The translations under genes and the position numbers were made by a program. Positions 33,999-45,025 of a stretch of 64,000 bases of DNA are shown one piece after another. The stretch covers positions 51,409,050 to 51,473,049 of the forward strand of contig OY292277.1 in NCBI GenBank assembly GCA_958496175.1. Direction: 5' to 3'. Numbering within the stretch: position 1 is the first letter of the stretch; each line of letters starts with the position of its first letter. The notes beneath the pieces were generated by a model. It saw only the letters and a list, made by a program, of their open reading frames with translations. It searched no databases and was not told the DNA's origin. The DNA comes from Sisyra terminalis. Its lineage: Eukaryota > Arthropoda > Insecta > Neuroptera > Sisyridae.

Positions 33999-35249
33999 GA
34001 CTGATTCAAAAAGCATGATGAATTTTTTTTTCTTAATTATATCGAAAGTATTGTTGGGAATGACAAAATAAAATCCTGTGAAAGTTTAAGCTCTTAATAT
34101 TCATATTAAGAGATGCCGCACCGCAAATTTCGATTTTTCATTTAAATAACATAGGAACAATATTCTTTTGCACTTTGGAATTTTATAGCTCACGATGGTG
34201 ACAATATTTCGGAATAACCGAATAATATTCTTGTAGAAAATTGAACGATCTATAAAAAAGATTTGTTACAAGTTTTTTATATATTTGTTCCTTCAAAAGT
34301 TATTCGAGGTCAAAGTTGAACTAAAGAAAAATTTTAATATTTTTTCAATTTTTTGACGCAACCATCAATTTTATGAGAAAATTTTATAAGACATTTTCTG
34401 TAGAGCATTTTTTTTCTATAACTTATCTCTTTAAAAGTTTTTGATATTCTTCACAGGTCCTAAGTTATGTGCATTAAACTGAAAATTCCCTGAATTATTA
34501 TATTTTTAACATAAAAATTATTTTTTTTATTTTAATTAAATAACTTAGGACCAGTGAAAAATATCAACAAATTTCATGGAGATAAGTTATAGGAAAAAGA
34601 GTGCGCTACAAAACATGTCCTATAAAGTTTTTTCATAAAATTGATGGCTGCGTCAAAAAATTGAAAAAATATTAAAATTTCTCTTTAGTTTAACTTTGAC
34701 CTCGAATAACTTTTGAAAGAATAAATATATCAAAAATTTGTTCGAGACTTTTTTGTAGATCGTTCAATTTTCTATAAGAATATTATAGAATACTATATAA
34801 AAACTTTTATAGACAAAAGTTACTGGAAAAAAGTGCTCTACAAAAAATATCCTATAAAATTTTCTCATAAAATTGATGGTTACGTCAAAAAATTGAAAAA
34901 ATATTAAATTTTCTTTTTAGTTCAACTTTGACCTCGAATAACTTTTGAAGGAATAAATATCTCAAAAACTTTGATATATAAAGAGACGTTTTTTGTAGAT
35001 CGTTCAATTTTCTACAAGAATATACCTTGTTCATTCCGAAATATTGTCACCAACGTGAGCTATAAAATTCCAAAGTGCAAAAGAATATTGTTCCTATGTT
35101 ATTTAAATGAAAAATCGAAATTTGCGGTGCGGCATCTCTTAATATGAATATTAAGAGCTTAAACTTTCACAGGATTTTTCTTTGTCATTCCCAACAATAT
35201 TTTCGATATAATTAAGAAAAAAAAATTCATCATTTTTTTTGAATCAGTC
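33999..35249. mobile_element. Foldback element, group B, full-length copy
   Basis: Ends GACTGATTCAAAAA and its reverse complement, each bordered by TA (33997-33998, 35250-35251). The arms contain CTTAATATTCATATTAAGAG, AGCTCACG.TGGTGACAATAT and AGTTATTCGAGGTCAAAGTT in inverted pairs. An extra tandem piece of arm (about 34780-34950) makes the right side longer. No transposase is present. Confidence 0.9.
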
Positions 35250-35252
35250 TAA

Positions 35253-35462
35253 TGGATATGAACTATAAAAATTGAAAATCTTAAGTTTGACAATGCACGT
35301 GACAGTGCATATATTAATAATTTTTTAATATTTTTTTGAATTCATATTTTTTTTAACGGAACTGTTATATAGTTTAAAATCATTTTTTTTATATCTTTTA
35401 AAATTTTGAAGTTATCCTTCTTTATCTGTGAAAAAAATTTGTCGACATGCATTAATTATACA
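35253..35462 (+). repeat. Direct repeat flanking a foldback element, right copy
   Basis: Starts at the very edge of the foldback element with ATGGATATGAACTATAAAAA and ends near TTGTCGACATGCAT. Colinear with 33752-33994, with some deletions. Confidence 0.85.
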
Positions 35463-36010
35463 AACATCTGCCTATTATTATGAAATTAACAAGCATTTAA
35501 AAAGGATATTTTATCATTTATATTTATTAAAAGATATTTTTTTATTTTTAAATGGTATCCTTTTATCTTTTTTTTTTAAAATTGATTGTCTAAATTTCAT
35601 GTAGGGTCGGCTTGGGTTTAAAGGTCCAATTTTACTATTCCGTATTATATTGTAAAAACCAACCCTATTAATTTGAAACGTATAATGCTAATCAAACCAA
35701 CAAATATCTGGCCATTTTTAATGGAATCATCCATATGGAAGTTTGTCATTTTACATTTTTTCTAGACCTTGTCGTCTATTTCGGCTAAAGGGACGGCTAA
35801 GGGGCAAAAAGGTCTTGTATTTATGTATTTAAGTATCTGACAGGTGTTATGAATTTAATGCCTGTATTTGAATCAATGAAATATTTTTGGATTTTCATTT
35901 GGAAAATTTAATTACAGTCATTTTAAATATAATATTAAACTCTTATACCTTTATACTAATATTAACATTAATTGTATCATAAGTAATATTTTTTATACCT
36001 TTATCTTAAC
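35463..36010. other. No gene seen
   Basis: AT-rich. Nothing recognised beyond possible further decay of the transposon tail that follows on the minus strand. Confidence 0.4.
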
Positions 36011-36211
36011 TTAATCAAATTCATCGTTTCCTGGATCACAATTATTACAAAAGAAGTAAATTAACCTTCTGTTAGAAATACAGTTTTCATGGACCCATTG
36101 CTTGCAAAAATTGCACGGAATCCAACTTTCACGTGGCTGGGTAAGGAAAAGGTCCACGTGGACCTTTTTACCCCTGTTACGTTCAAGTGTTTTGACTATA
36201 TTATAACTAGT
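36011..36211 (-). pseudogene. Zinc-finger (PHD-like) tail of a transposon-derived protein
   Basis: The minus-strand open stretch ends with WIPCNFCKQWVHENC, ten residues, CNNC, then DPGNDEFD and a stop. The pattern C-x2-C-x4-H-x2-C-x10-C-x2-C, with WxxC before and WVHENC, is the C-terminal cysteine cluster seen in many insect Tigger/jerky-type and other DDE transposon proteins. The frame is closed by a stop 66 codons upstream. A further fragment in this orientation (about 36330-36540) is too decayed to read. It is most likely the end of a dead DNA transposon, perhaps related to the Tigger-like element at 4866. Confidence 0.5.
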
Positions 36212-36685
36212 TTACTGTTTAAGTTAGCTAAAAACTTATAATAAATCCCGAAAAACCACCAAATTTTATATATTTTTAAATTATGTTTTAGTCTAGCCAA
36301 AGCAATATTACTGCTGGAAATCGGAAATAATAATAATTAAAAATTTTACTTTCGTAAAAATATCCAGGTACCGTCGTAAATCTCCTATTCGGGATGTAGC
36401 TGAACTGTCAGGGTAGCCTAAAAATGCTTCTTACACTTCCTCATCGTTACCATAAGAGTTAACTATAGCAATATGCCACTAGCGTTTTAGATATTCATGG
36501 TGGACCTTTATCCACTTTACCCTACTAATAAAATGACGAATCATTGACTACTTTACCTCCTTTTTTGCACTCGTCCTGAAAATGAACCAAATAAATATAA
36601 ACAGCAGGAAACAGTAAAAACAAAGTTTAAAAACAAATCAAATTAATTTGCATAAAATTCCAACAGTTTTGAATATTTTTTAAAG

Positions 36686-37008
36686 CTAAATTCTTCCAGG
36701 TCTTTGTTCTATTCCCAAAACTCGCAGAGCAATCATCTGAATCAACTTAACGGGTGGAATTATTTGCGGCTTTTCAGTCATCGGTTCCCGAAATCTAATC
36801 CCATTTTCATATACTATAGTATCCGGTCTCCAATTCTTCCTAGTTTCCCCGACCCCTCCAGCTTCTCTTCCCAAATTCAAGGCCGCGGTTTGCAGAAAAG
36901 TCTAAACCAGAAAAAAGTGTTGATATTTTTCAATAGGTTTGTATAATATAAGCATACCGAGAAAAAAATTGGAAGAAAACAAACGGCAACCATTGAAAAA
37001 AGCTTCAT
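36686..37008 (-). CDS. Small secreted protein, Arg/Ile/Pro-rich
   Basis: Exons 37008-36958 and 36901-36686, with a 56-bp phase-0 intron (GTATGC..GGTTTAG). The protein has 88 residues. Exon 1 encodes MKLFSMVAVCFLPIFFS and exon 2 continues TFLQTAALNLGREAGG, giving a signal peptide ending around residue 24. The mature part contains RKNWRPDTIVYENGIRFREP and PQIIPPVKLIQMIALRVLG, ends EQRPGRI, and has no Cys. GC content is clearly above the flanks, which supports real coding. No family recognised. It is arranged divergently with the similar gene at 37730, with 721 bp between start codons. No convincing TATA box was found. Confidence 0.78.
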
Positions 37009-37662
37009 TTTTCCAAATGAAAATTTTTCAACTCAAATCTCACAAATTTACAAGCTTAATTGATGAATCGTTTTGTTAATAAAAATGTGATTAATTTTTC
37101 GAATATTTTTGTGATCAATTAAACTTTACGTTACTGATTGATGGACTGGAAGTCGAATGAAATTTATATTTTTTTTTTATTTGAATATTTGTTTAAAATA
37201 AATGGAAATGTTGGAATGCAAGAGTTTTGAGCAATTAAAATAAAAATTATTTTATTGATTGACTTAAAAAATAACAGCGACATTAATTTTATTTTTCTGG
37301 CATTGATTGTTTGAACTATAAAATTTAATTTACCTTCATAAATGTAACATTTAAAGAAAAAATCATAAATCAAAAAAACATTGAAAAATAATATTTTGTT
37401 ATTAATGTTGGAGAAAATATCCGACTTTTTTTTTATATTGGAAACGCAAAGCAGGGAATTAAATGGAATTAAATGGAAATCGTCTGAAATCGACATGTAG
37501 CAATGGAAAAAATATGCATCCACTTAAAGAATTTAAATATTATTGACTTAAAAATCACGTAAAGTAAATTGGCATTATTTTTTACAGAAATTTAAAATTT
37601 AAAAAAAAAAACAAACGTGAGATAATTCAGAAACACGAAAAACTTTCTTAATTATTTTCCCA
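37009..37662. other. Shared upstream region of two divergent secreted genes
   Basis: AT-rich. The 119-codon minus-strand frame at 37164-37523 is Phe/Ile/Lys low complexity and is not accepted as a gene. Confidence 0.4.
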
Positions 37663-37670
37663 TATAAAAG
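37663..37670 (+). promoter_or_regulatory. TATA box of the secreted gene at 37730
   Basis: TATAAAAG, 67 bases before the start codon, in the context TTTCCCATATAAAAGGAAAA. Confidence 0.7.
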
Positions 37671-37729
37671 GAAAACCCACCAACTGGTGATTGCTTGATT
37701 TCTTGATTGGAACTCGGAAAACTATCAGA

Positions 37730-38046
37730 ATGGTGTCCTTAATGTTTAAAATATTAATATTTTTTTCTTTGCTCAATTTTATGGTAATTATGCTAGCGAA
37801 AATCTAAATAATCTAAAGTCTAATTTCAACTTTGATTTTCAGTTTGTCCATGGATATCGCATCAACAAGGTACTTGTGGATCCCAAACGAAGATCAAAGG
37901 AAAATAATTTAGGACTGAATATGGAACGTTATCGTTATCCTTCTACCCAGATTTACTATCGCCCTACCGGTGGTCCAGAACATTTGCGTCTTATCGATAT
38001 GCTTAAACGAGAAAAAACTGACCCAATGTTCGAGAATTTTAATTAA
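37730..38046 (+). CDS. Small secreted protein, Tyr/Arg-rich
   Basis: Exons 37730-37783 and 37843-38046, with a 59-bp phase-0 intron (GTAATT..TTTTCAG). The protein has 85 residues. Exon 1 encodes MVSLMFKILIFFSLLNFM and exon 2 begins FVHGYRINKVLVDPKRRSKE, so the signal peptide ends around residue 22 (after HG). The mature peptide contains MERYRYPSTQIYYRPTGGPE and LRLIDMLKREKTD. No Cys. A dibasic or tribasic site (PKRR) could allow propeptide processing, so a peptide precursor is possible but unproven. AATAAA is at 38080-38085. No family recognised. Confidence 0.82.
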
Positions 38047-38289
38047 TAACTTTGTTTCATATTTGAGTACGTGTCAATTAATAAATTTAATTAACCAGAA
38101 ATTTTTACGATTTTATTTATTTTTTTGAAAAAAACATAAGGGACATTATTTACTCGTGACAAAGTGATACGTTTTATACGCTGTATAAAACACCAGACTT
38201 AACGTTGTTAAATACGTTGCCTTATGAACCAAATAGAGTCTGTGGAAAAAAAAATATTTAGGAAATAATTACAATGAAATATTCATTCC

Positions 38290-41200
38290 TTACTGAGCTA
38301 AACGTTTTCGAGCGTGTTCCAAGTCCTCATCTTTTTGTTTTAGTATAAATCGTCTTATTCCAAGCAAATAGTTTTGAATATAATTCGACCAAATAATGGT
38401 TTTGGCGTTTAGATTGAATATTTTAAAGTCGTTGCAGTTAGGCCGAAGTGAAAGCATTTTGAAGTTTTCATTTTCGATGATCCATCGTCGAGTTGTAAAT
38501 GGTTCCAAAGCCTCAATTTCATTACGCATTCTACATTGATTTTGAACCATACTAAACCAAATTGAAGACAGAGAATTGTATATACATTTTACCATGTTTT
38601 TCAAGAAAAAAAATTAAAGTTTTTTTTTGATTAAGTACAATTACTTACAAAGGACGATAACCAACAATTCGCAAGAGTGAATCAATCAAATAAGCGGGAA
38701 ACATTTGCGTTAATGAAATAAAAAGATTGTTCAGAAATACTGAAGAACATATACTTCGTTCTGGGTACCAAAAAGCGTTGTCAAAAGGAATCCACCGAGA
38801 ATATTGAGGTACCCACGAATCAATTTCACCCCAAGTGATCGGATTTATATTTCCTGTCGTACAATTATAAACGTCTGGAACTTTACACCTAAAGAATTTT
38901 TTTCAATGAAGTTTTTTTGTAGCGATTTAAAAAAAATATTGCAATAACTTATCGTATGCCACCTTGCCAACAAAGTTGTAAAGTTTAAACTTTTAAACTT
39001 TTTTTTTTTAATTTAGTTCAGATCTTATGAATTTTGCTGGCATTTTTAATTTTTGTTTAAAAAAATTAAACTTTGAAATTTTGTTGGCTAATTAGCATAT
39101 GATTTCAAACCTTCCCAGAGAACGATGCCATGCGACTGCAATTAAACAGTTTACCACAATATCGACGGGAACTATTTCGGCTATTGCTGTAGACTGTCCT
39201 AAATATGATCTCATTAACCCTAAACGTAAAGAAAAAATTGTAATCATTTCGTTAAAAAAAAAATTTTTTATCCTATACCGACTGGTTTACAAAGTTTTAA
39301 TGTATGAATTTTCCGAAATTTTCTTGGACTAATCGATGAAAAATCGTTCGTTGAGATTAGTGATAGATTTACGTTTTGTTTGAAATATTAATTATTTAGT
39401 TTTTGATATGGAAAGATGTTAAGCAACATATAAAAATTCAGAAAATTTTAGAAAAATATTCAATAGTAAAACAGTCAGAAAAATTAACAGAACTTTCCTC
39501 CAACTTATTGGACAACAGTGAGAAAATGGAATGTATTAGGTTTGCCCGATAGCTTTTGTAACTAAACAAATATTCCTATTAACTATCTCTTACCAAATTA
39601 TTATTTCTTATTATATTACTTTATTTGTATATATTACTTATATATTAATGTTTCACATTATTTTTAGCATTAATATTGTTATTATAGACTATTATTATTA
39701 TTCTTATTGCTGCTGTTAATTGTTTTTATTATTGTTGTTATTGCTATAAGAATTACTTATTGTTATTGCCGCTATTGATTGTTAAAAATCTTTGTACTTA
39801 TACAGCACTAATTTACTAGGACTAATGCTTACATGTGATTGTTTATGGATTGAATGCACTTATTGCAACCCTATGCAGATTGTGCAATTTATTTGAATAT
39901 TAATAAAAAAAATTCCTCCAAATGCAAATTTTGGAGAAAACAGTAGCTTCATTGAAATTATATTTTTTCCTCAATATATATTTTTTCAATAAATTCCAAC
40001 TAAACAAAAATTAAAACTTTGTTTTTAGTTTTCTCAACATCTAAATATATAGAAATCAGTTGATCATATCCAGATGCCATTTTTATTATTGCACACTTAT
40101 GAAATTAAATTATCGCTGCATTAAAATCAAATTATTATTTGGAGCAAATGACATAATTGTTATTTTTTAATTATTTTAAGACAGTAAATCTACGTTTTCG
40201 TGTAATAAATAGCTGTTAACCGAGAATAGTTTTGGATATATTATGAAATTTAGATATTTCAAGCAATAAGATAGATAAAATGATTTTCTATCATGGAAAA
40301 TATCAATTTGTCCCACTGAATGAAAATATATTGGTTCAACAACGAAAAAAGCAATAATTTAATTTTTTCTTCAACTTTAATTATTAATCATTTTTGAAAC
40401 AGTGATTTTAAGTAAAAACGTTAATTGACCTTTTTTGTAGAGCATTAAATTCCCTTCAAGAATCTATATTGTTCATTTCTATATATTTATTCGTTCGCTT
40501 GTTACAAAATTCCAAAATGAAGAAGATAAATCAGAAAATTATATCAATGTTTAAAGCTTGATTATTCGGAAACGGTGTTTCTGATAAAAATTTTTAAAGG
40601 CACGTTTTTTATAGGGAATTTAATTTTCTATAAATATGTGTGCATATTATAATTTTTTTTTACCTTGATAGTTTGACAGCATTGATGCAAAAATGAAAGC
40701 ATAAATAGAAAATCGAAAATTAAAGATGATAGACCTCTTAATATTAATATTAAGGGCTCAAACCTTCCCGATATTTTTTTTGTCACTTTGAACAATATTT
40801 TCGATATACTTTTCAAAAAAAAAATATTCGAATTTTTTGGCCCAGTCTACTATTTATACTATAATTATATTTAGAATATTATAACTGTTGTTACTATAAT
40901 TTTTAATGTTTATTGTGTCATTGGACACAACTAACCTACGAGTGTTGTAAGTGTGACATATTTCAATTATTACCAGGCAGATGGAGCAAAAATAAAGGAC
41001 ATAGGACGATAAGTATAGTGAATCGACTCCAGAAGGGCATTTGGTTCATAATTTTAGGGTATGTTGGTACTATTAAGATTTATTGATTCGGCAAGTTTCA
41101 GATCCCTATGTACTACCGTTTCTTCAAAAAACGAAAAAGCTGGAAATCTGAAAAAAAAAATTCTCAGAAAGTTCTGAATCGATTTATTTGAATTTTGGTA

Positions 41201-44200
41201 TGTTTTAAGGGTGCTTATTACATTAATGAATATTTGTGTAAAAAAATCAGTTTTTATTTTTTTTTCAATATGGGGTACCGTTTTTTAATATTTAAAAAAC
41301 ATATAATTTTAAAGGAAATTGAATGGGAAATCCGAAAAAAATAGTTTCGTAATTGTACCAAAAATCTATCATTGTTAAAAATTCAAATTAAAAGAAAAAT
41401 CACTCTTTTTTCAAAGATCTTATGAACCGATATAGCTCTTAATTTTTTTTTCTAGAAGCTACCATCAACTCCTAAAACATATCCAAAATTCAAATATATC
41501 GATTCACAAGTTTCAGAGAATTTTTTTTTCTGAGTTCTAGCTTTTTTCGATTTTTGAAGAAGCGGTAAAACATTGGGATCTGAAACTTGCGGAATCAATG
41601 TATCTTAATAGTACCATCATACTCTGAAATTATGAACCAAAAACCCTTCTGGGGCTGATTCATTATACTTATCGTCCTATGTCCTTTGTAAATAAAAAAA
41701 ACGAGATGGATTCTTCCACAAGCCTCTAAGAACGATTTGTCATTGACTGACCAAAAAATTATTCCGAAAATTTGAAACTTTTAAATTTTTTTGATATAGT
41801 TTATGATATATGAATAACGCATACCTGAAGCTTGACAGATAATAATTTTTGTCACATTTTCATTTTGTGTAACCCATCCAGGTTCTGGTTCCTGACAAGC
41901 GGCAGTAACTGAAAATTTTCCCAGTTTTCACAAAAACTAATTTAATTTTTTTAACAGTAAATAAAATTTACCAAAACCGGTTCGAACAACACTAACAGGT
42001 GTGAGAGAGATATCATTCATTAATAAATATTCCGTTAACATTTGAGTAAAAGCATGAAAACCGTGTTTTGGAAAGCTACAAAAGAAAAATAGCGTTATGA
42101 AAACTTAAATGAAATAAAATACGAAAAGTACCAAGGTTTTAGTTGTTTCAATGTATCGAGCTCAATATCCGAAAGCGATTTAATTTTTTTTCCTGCTAGA
42201 CAACCGGGTGCGTAAATTTTTTCCGTAATTATTTTTCGATCAGCATGTGAATAAATGGATGACAAATAAATAAATGCCTATAAAAAAACGGATAAAACTA
42301 AATCATCAATCATTTTCATATTTGGAAAATAAAAAAAAATTGTCATATATTTATATTTCACGAATGATTGATATGGTTGTTCACCATTTTCCCAATTTCG
42401 AATAGATTTAATCAAATTATGTATCAATTTCGGTTGTACCTTCAGTTTTGGCATATTCGAGCAAAGTTTGATCAGATTTTTGGTTCCAATTACGTCGATA
42501 TTCCAAGCGTCGTTCAAATCGCTGAGATTTGAGGCCCCAGAACAATGAAAAACTACCGAAACATTGTTTATAAATGTTTCTTTAGTGTTTGATAATAGAG
42601 CTTGGGGTGATTGGGTCAAGTCGTACTGAATGGGAATGACTTTGTCGAAAACATTTTTTTTTTCTAAACGAATTTTTTCGAAGATCTACAAATCATAAAA
42701 TTTAATAAATTTATTAAGTGATTATTTTCTTAAAAAGGTCTAGCAGGATCCACATGGCGAGTTAACCCCCAAATAGGAACCTATATCGAAACTTATGTTA
42801 AAATATCGGCTTGATATACAAATACATTTTATATACTTTTCGCGACCAAATTCCTCTTTGACCTGGCGATATGGGCAAAAATGTCCCCCCGCATGGCTAT
42901 TTTTCAAAGTTATATATTTCAAAAACTAATTAAGCTAGAGTTGTGAAACTACCGCGAGGCTTTAGATTATTTTACAGAGTATATCATATATTTTTTTGAA
43001 ATTTTTAGAAAAAAAAATTATATAAAAAAAATCCAAAAAACAAATGAAATAATTTTTTTTATATGTTCTCTGGAAATGACAATCACGAAAAAAATATATT
43101 TCATGCTGCTACATAAGCAATATAACTCATAAAAATTGCGTGAAAAAATAGTTGGTGCAACACCTTGAAAAAAAATTAAATGTGATTTACGCCTAATAGT
43201 ATACCTCGGTTATATTTTTTTTCAAAGTGTTTCACCAACTTTTTATTTCATAAAACTTCAATAAAAAATAGGCCACATATAGGAGTAAAACATATATTAT
43301 TTTCATGATTGTAAGTCTAAGGAAACATAAAAAAATTTTTTTTATTGGTTTTTTTGGTTTTTCTATATTTATTCTTAAGATGATTACTTTCAAGATCAAA
43401 ATAATTAATCCCAAAAGAAAGAAAACAACTTGTGTTCAATTTTTATTAAAATAAGAATAAAAAAAATTATCGTCACTGTTATAATTTATTACAACTAGAA
43501 TATTATGAACCTAAAATAATTTAGTTAGTATCTCGTAGGACGCAGAATTCTGCATAATTATTGTTCATATGAAAAGTAAAAAATAAAAACTGTTGCATGA
43601 GAACAATATCCTACTGTAAAGTTTCTATTGAAGAATCACAGGAATAACGGAAAATACAGTTGCAATCTTTACCATTCGAAATATATTCATTGTATATACG
43701 ACCATCTTTGCTATTTATACATATGTCTTCATTTTACTTATACTCTAATGATATTACGTGCTTATTTTACACATTGTTTTAAAATATTATTTGATAATTT
43801 ATTTATTCGCCCACTTTAGGTAAAACCTGTAAAAATTTTGGTATGAGCCAGTGAATAACATTCTAAGCTAAACGAAGAAAACCAATTAATTCAGATGCCG
43901 TTAATATTTACCCAGAATTAATTGGAGACGCATAGTATTCCAGTTGTAATAAACTATGGCAGTGACCATAACATTTTTTTTTTCTTATTTTAATAAAAAT
44001 TGAACACTAGTTGTTTTTTTTTTTCTTTGGGATCAATTATTTTGATCTTGAAAGTAATCATCTTAAGAATAAATATAGAAAAACCAAAAAAAGTAATTAA
44101 AACATTTTTTTTATGTTTTCTTAGACTTACAATCATGAAAATAATATATGTTTTACTCCTATATGTGGCCTATTTTTTATTGAAGTTTTGTGAAAAAAAA

Positions 44201-45023
44201 GTTGGTGCAACACTTCGAAAAAAAATATAACCGAAGTATACTATTAGGCGTAAATCACATTTAATTTTTTTTTATGGTGTTGCACCAACTATTTTTTCAT
44301 GCAATTTTTATGAGTTATAGTGCTTATGTAGCAGCATGAAATATATTTTTTTCGTGATTGTTATTTTCAGAGAACACATGAAAAAAATTATTTCATTTCT
44401 TTTTGTATTTTTTTTTGTATAATTTTTTTTTCTAAAAATTTCAAAAAAATATATGATATACTCTGTAAAATAATCTAAAGCCTTGCGTTGGTTTCACTTC
44501 TCTAGCTTAATTAGTTTTTGAGATATATAACTTTGAAAAGTAGCCATGCGGAGGGACATTTTTGCCCATATCTCAAGGTCAAAGAGGAATTTGGTCGCAA
44601 AAAGTATATAAAATGTGTCTGTATATAAAGCTGATATTTTAACATAAGTTTCGACATAGGTTCCTATTTGGGGGCCAACTCGCCATGTAGATCCTGCTAG
44701 ACTCTTTATGTATTTTTTTTTACAATGTTAAGTTCTTTTTCTTATCATTTGCTTTTTAACTATGAAAAATAGATATTTAATGTTGGAAACTAATTTACCG
44801 GCTCATTAAGAAGTGCACGTAAACGATCGACTGCACAAATGTGATTTTTTTCTCGAATGATAAGAAAAATGTTTTTGAATAATGAGCAACTTCGTAGCAA
44901 CTTTGCTAGCAAAGCTTTTCCAATGAAACTTGTAACGCCCGTGATAAGAACACAGCGACCACCGTACCACTGCGACATGTGCTCTTCATCGTCACCGAGT
45001 CCAAGCGTATTTGCTGTTTGAAC
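38290..45023 (-). CDS. Fatty acyl-CoA reductase family protein, catalytic pair replaced (likely pseudoenzyme)
   Basis: Exons on the minus strand: 45023-44799, 42685-42440, 42277-42132, 42075-41972, 41908-41825, 39219-39111, 38888-38650 (38649 gives perfect phase), 38551-38290. All junctions are GT-AG and the phases agree. From ATG 44978 the protein has 456 residues. It covers a whole FAR: Rossmann start (YGGRCVLITGVTSFIGKALL), NVSVVFHCSGASN, AFIYLSSIYSHADRK, PGWV.., IVPVDIVVNCLIAVAW, YNCTTGNINPITWGE and the C-terminal FAR_C part (PFTTRRWIIENENF..YLLGIRRFILK). Active FARs make alcohols from acyl-CoA. Here the YxxxK site reads HAFTQ, and the second Gly of TGxxGFxG is Ser, so catalysis is doubtful. 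An upstream first exon may exist, as 45023 is preceded by an acceptor (TTTTAG). Introns hold several foldbacks. Confidence 0.88.
39540..39890 (+). repeat. Dispersed repeat, copy 1 (probable LINE 3' region), in a FAR intron
   Basis: From TTATTGGACAACAGTGAGA through a TTATTATTATTCTTATTG-rich stretch to TGGATTGAATGCACTTATTG, CAACCCTATG. About 350 bp colinear with 52310-52690. Sharp shared right end at CCCTATG, followed by different A-rich sequence, as expected for a retrotransposon 3' end. No coding part attached. Confidence 0.75.
40325..40847. mobile_element. Foldback element, group A, copy 3 (left half lost), in a FAR intron
   Basis: Starts in the central loop (TTGGTTCAACAACGAAAAAA) and contains one full arm ending GGCCCAGTC followed by TA. 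It includes the group A words CTTCAAGAATCTATATTG and TCTTAATATTAATATTAAGG. Confidence 0.85.
40995..41687. mobile_element. Foldback element, group D, in a FAR intron
   Basis: Left end AAAGGACATAGGACGATAAG and right end its reverse complement (about 41664-41687). The arms continue with AGAAGGG..TTGGTTCATAAT and GATCC.A..TACCGTTTCTTC in inverted pairs. The arms are diverged, so this copy is older than groups A to C. No open frame of interest. Confidence 0.85.
42743..44697. mobile_element. Foldback element, group E, about 1.95 kb, in FAR intron 1
   Basis: Arms of about 700 bp. Left from TCTAGCAGGATCCACATGGC, right ends with its inverted copy ATCCTGCTAGA. Within the arms, AACCCCCAAATAGGAACCTA and TGGGCAAAAATGTCCC are present in both orientations. 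The outer CCTGC/GCAGG is bordered by TA, although the inverted match continues two or three bases further, so the exact ends are uncertain. The 60-76 codon frames inside are arm sequence, not genes. The centre (about 43440-43990) is unique AT-rich DNA. Confidence 0.85.
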
Positions 45024-45025
45024 CT

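Noticed and set aside
37164..37523. 119-codon minus-strand frame
   Set aside because: Very AT-rich, dominated by Phe, Ile, Lys and Asn, with no signal peptide, splice structure or domain. It is typical of chance frames here.
41000..41687. Possible long non-coding RNA with hairpin
   Set aside because: The inverted symmetry with matching outer ends is better explained as a foldback transposable element.
43232..44230. Hydrophobic frames of 60-76 codons that resemble each other
   Set aside because: They are the two inverted arms of foldback group E, which explains their similarity.
44790..44978. Short stand-alone NAD-binding protein
   Set aside because: It is the exon encoding the Rossmann start of the fatty acyl-CoA reductase. 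The following exons continue it in phase.
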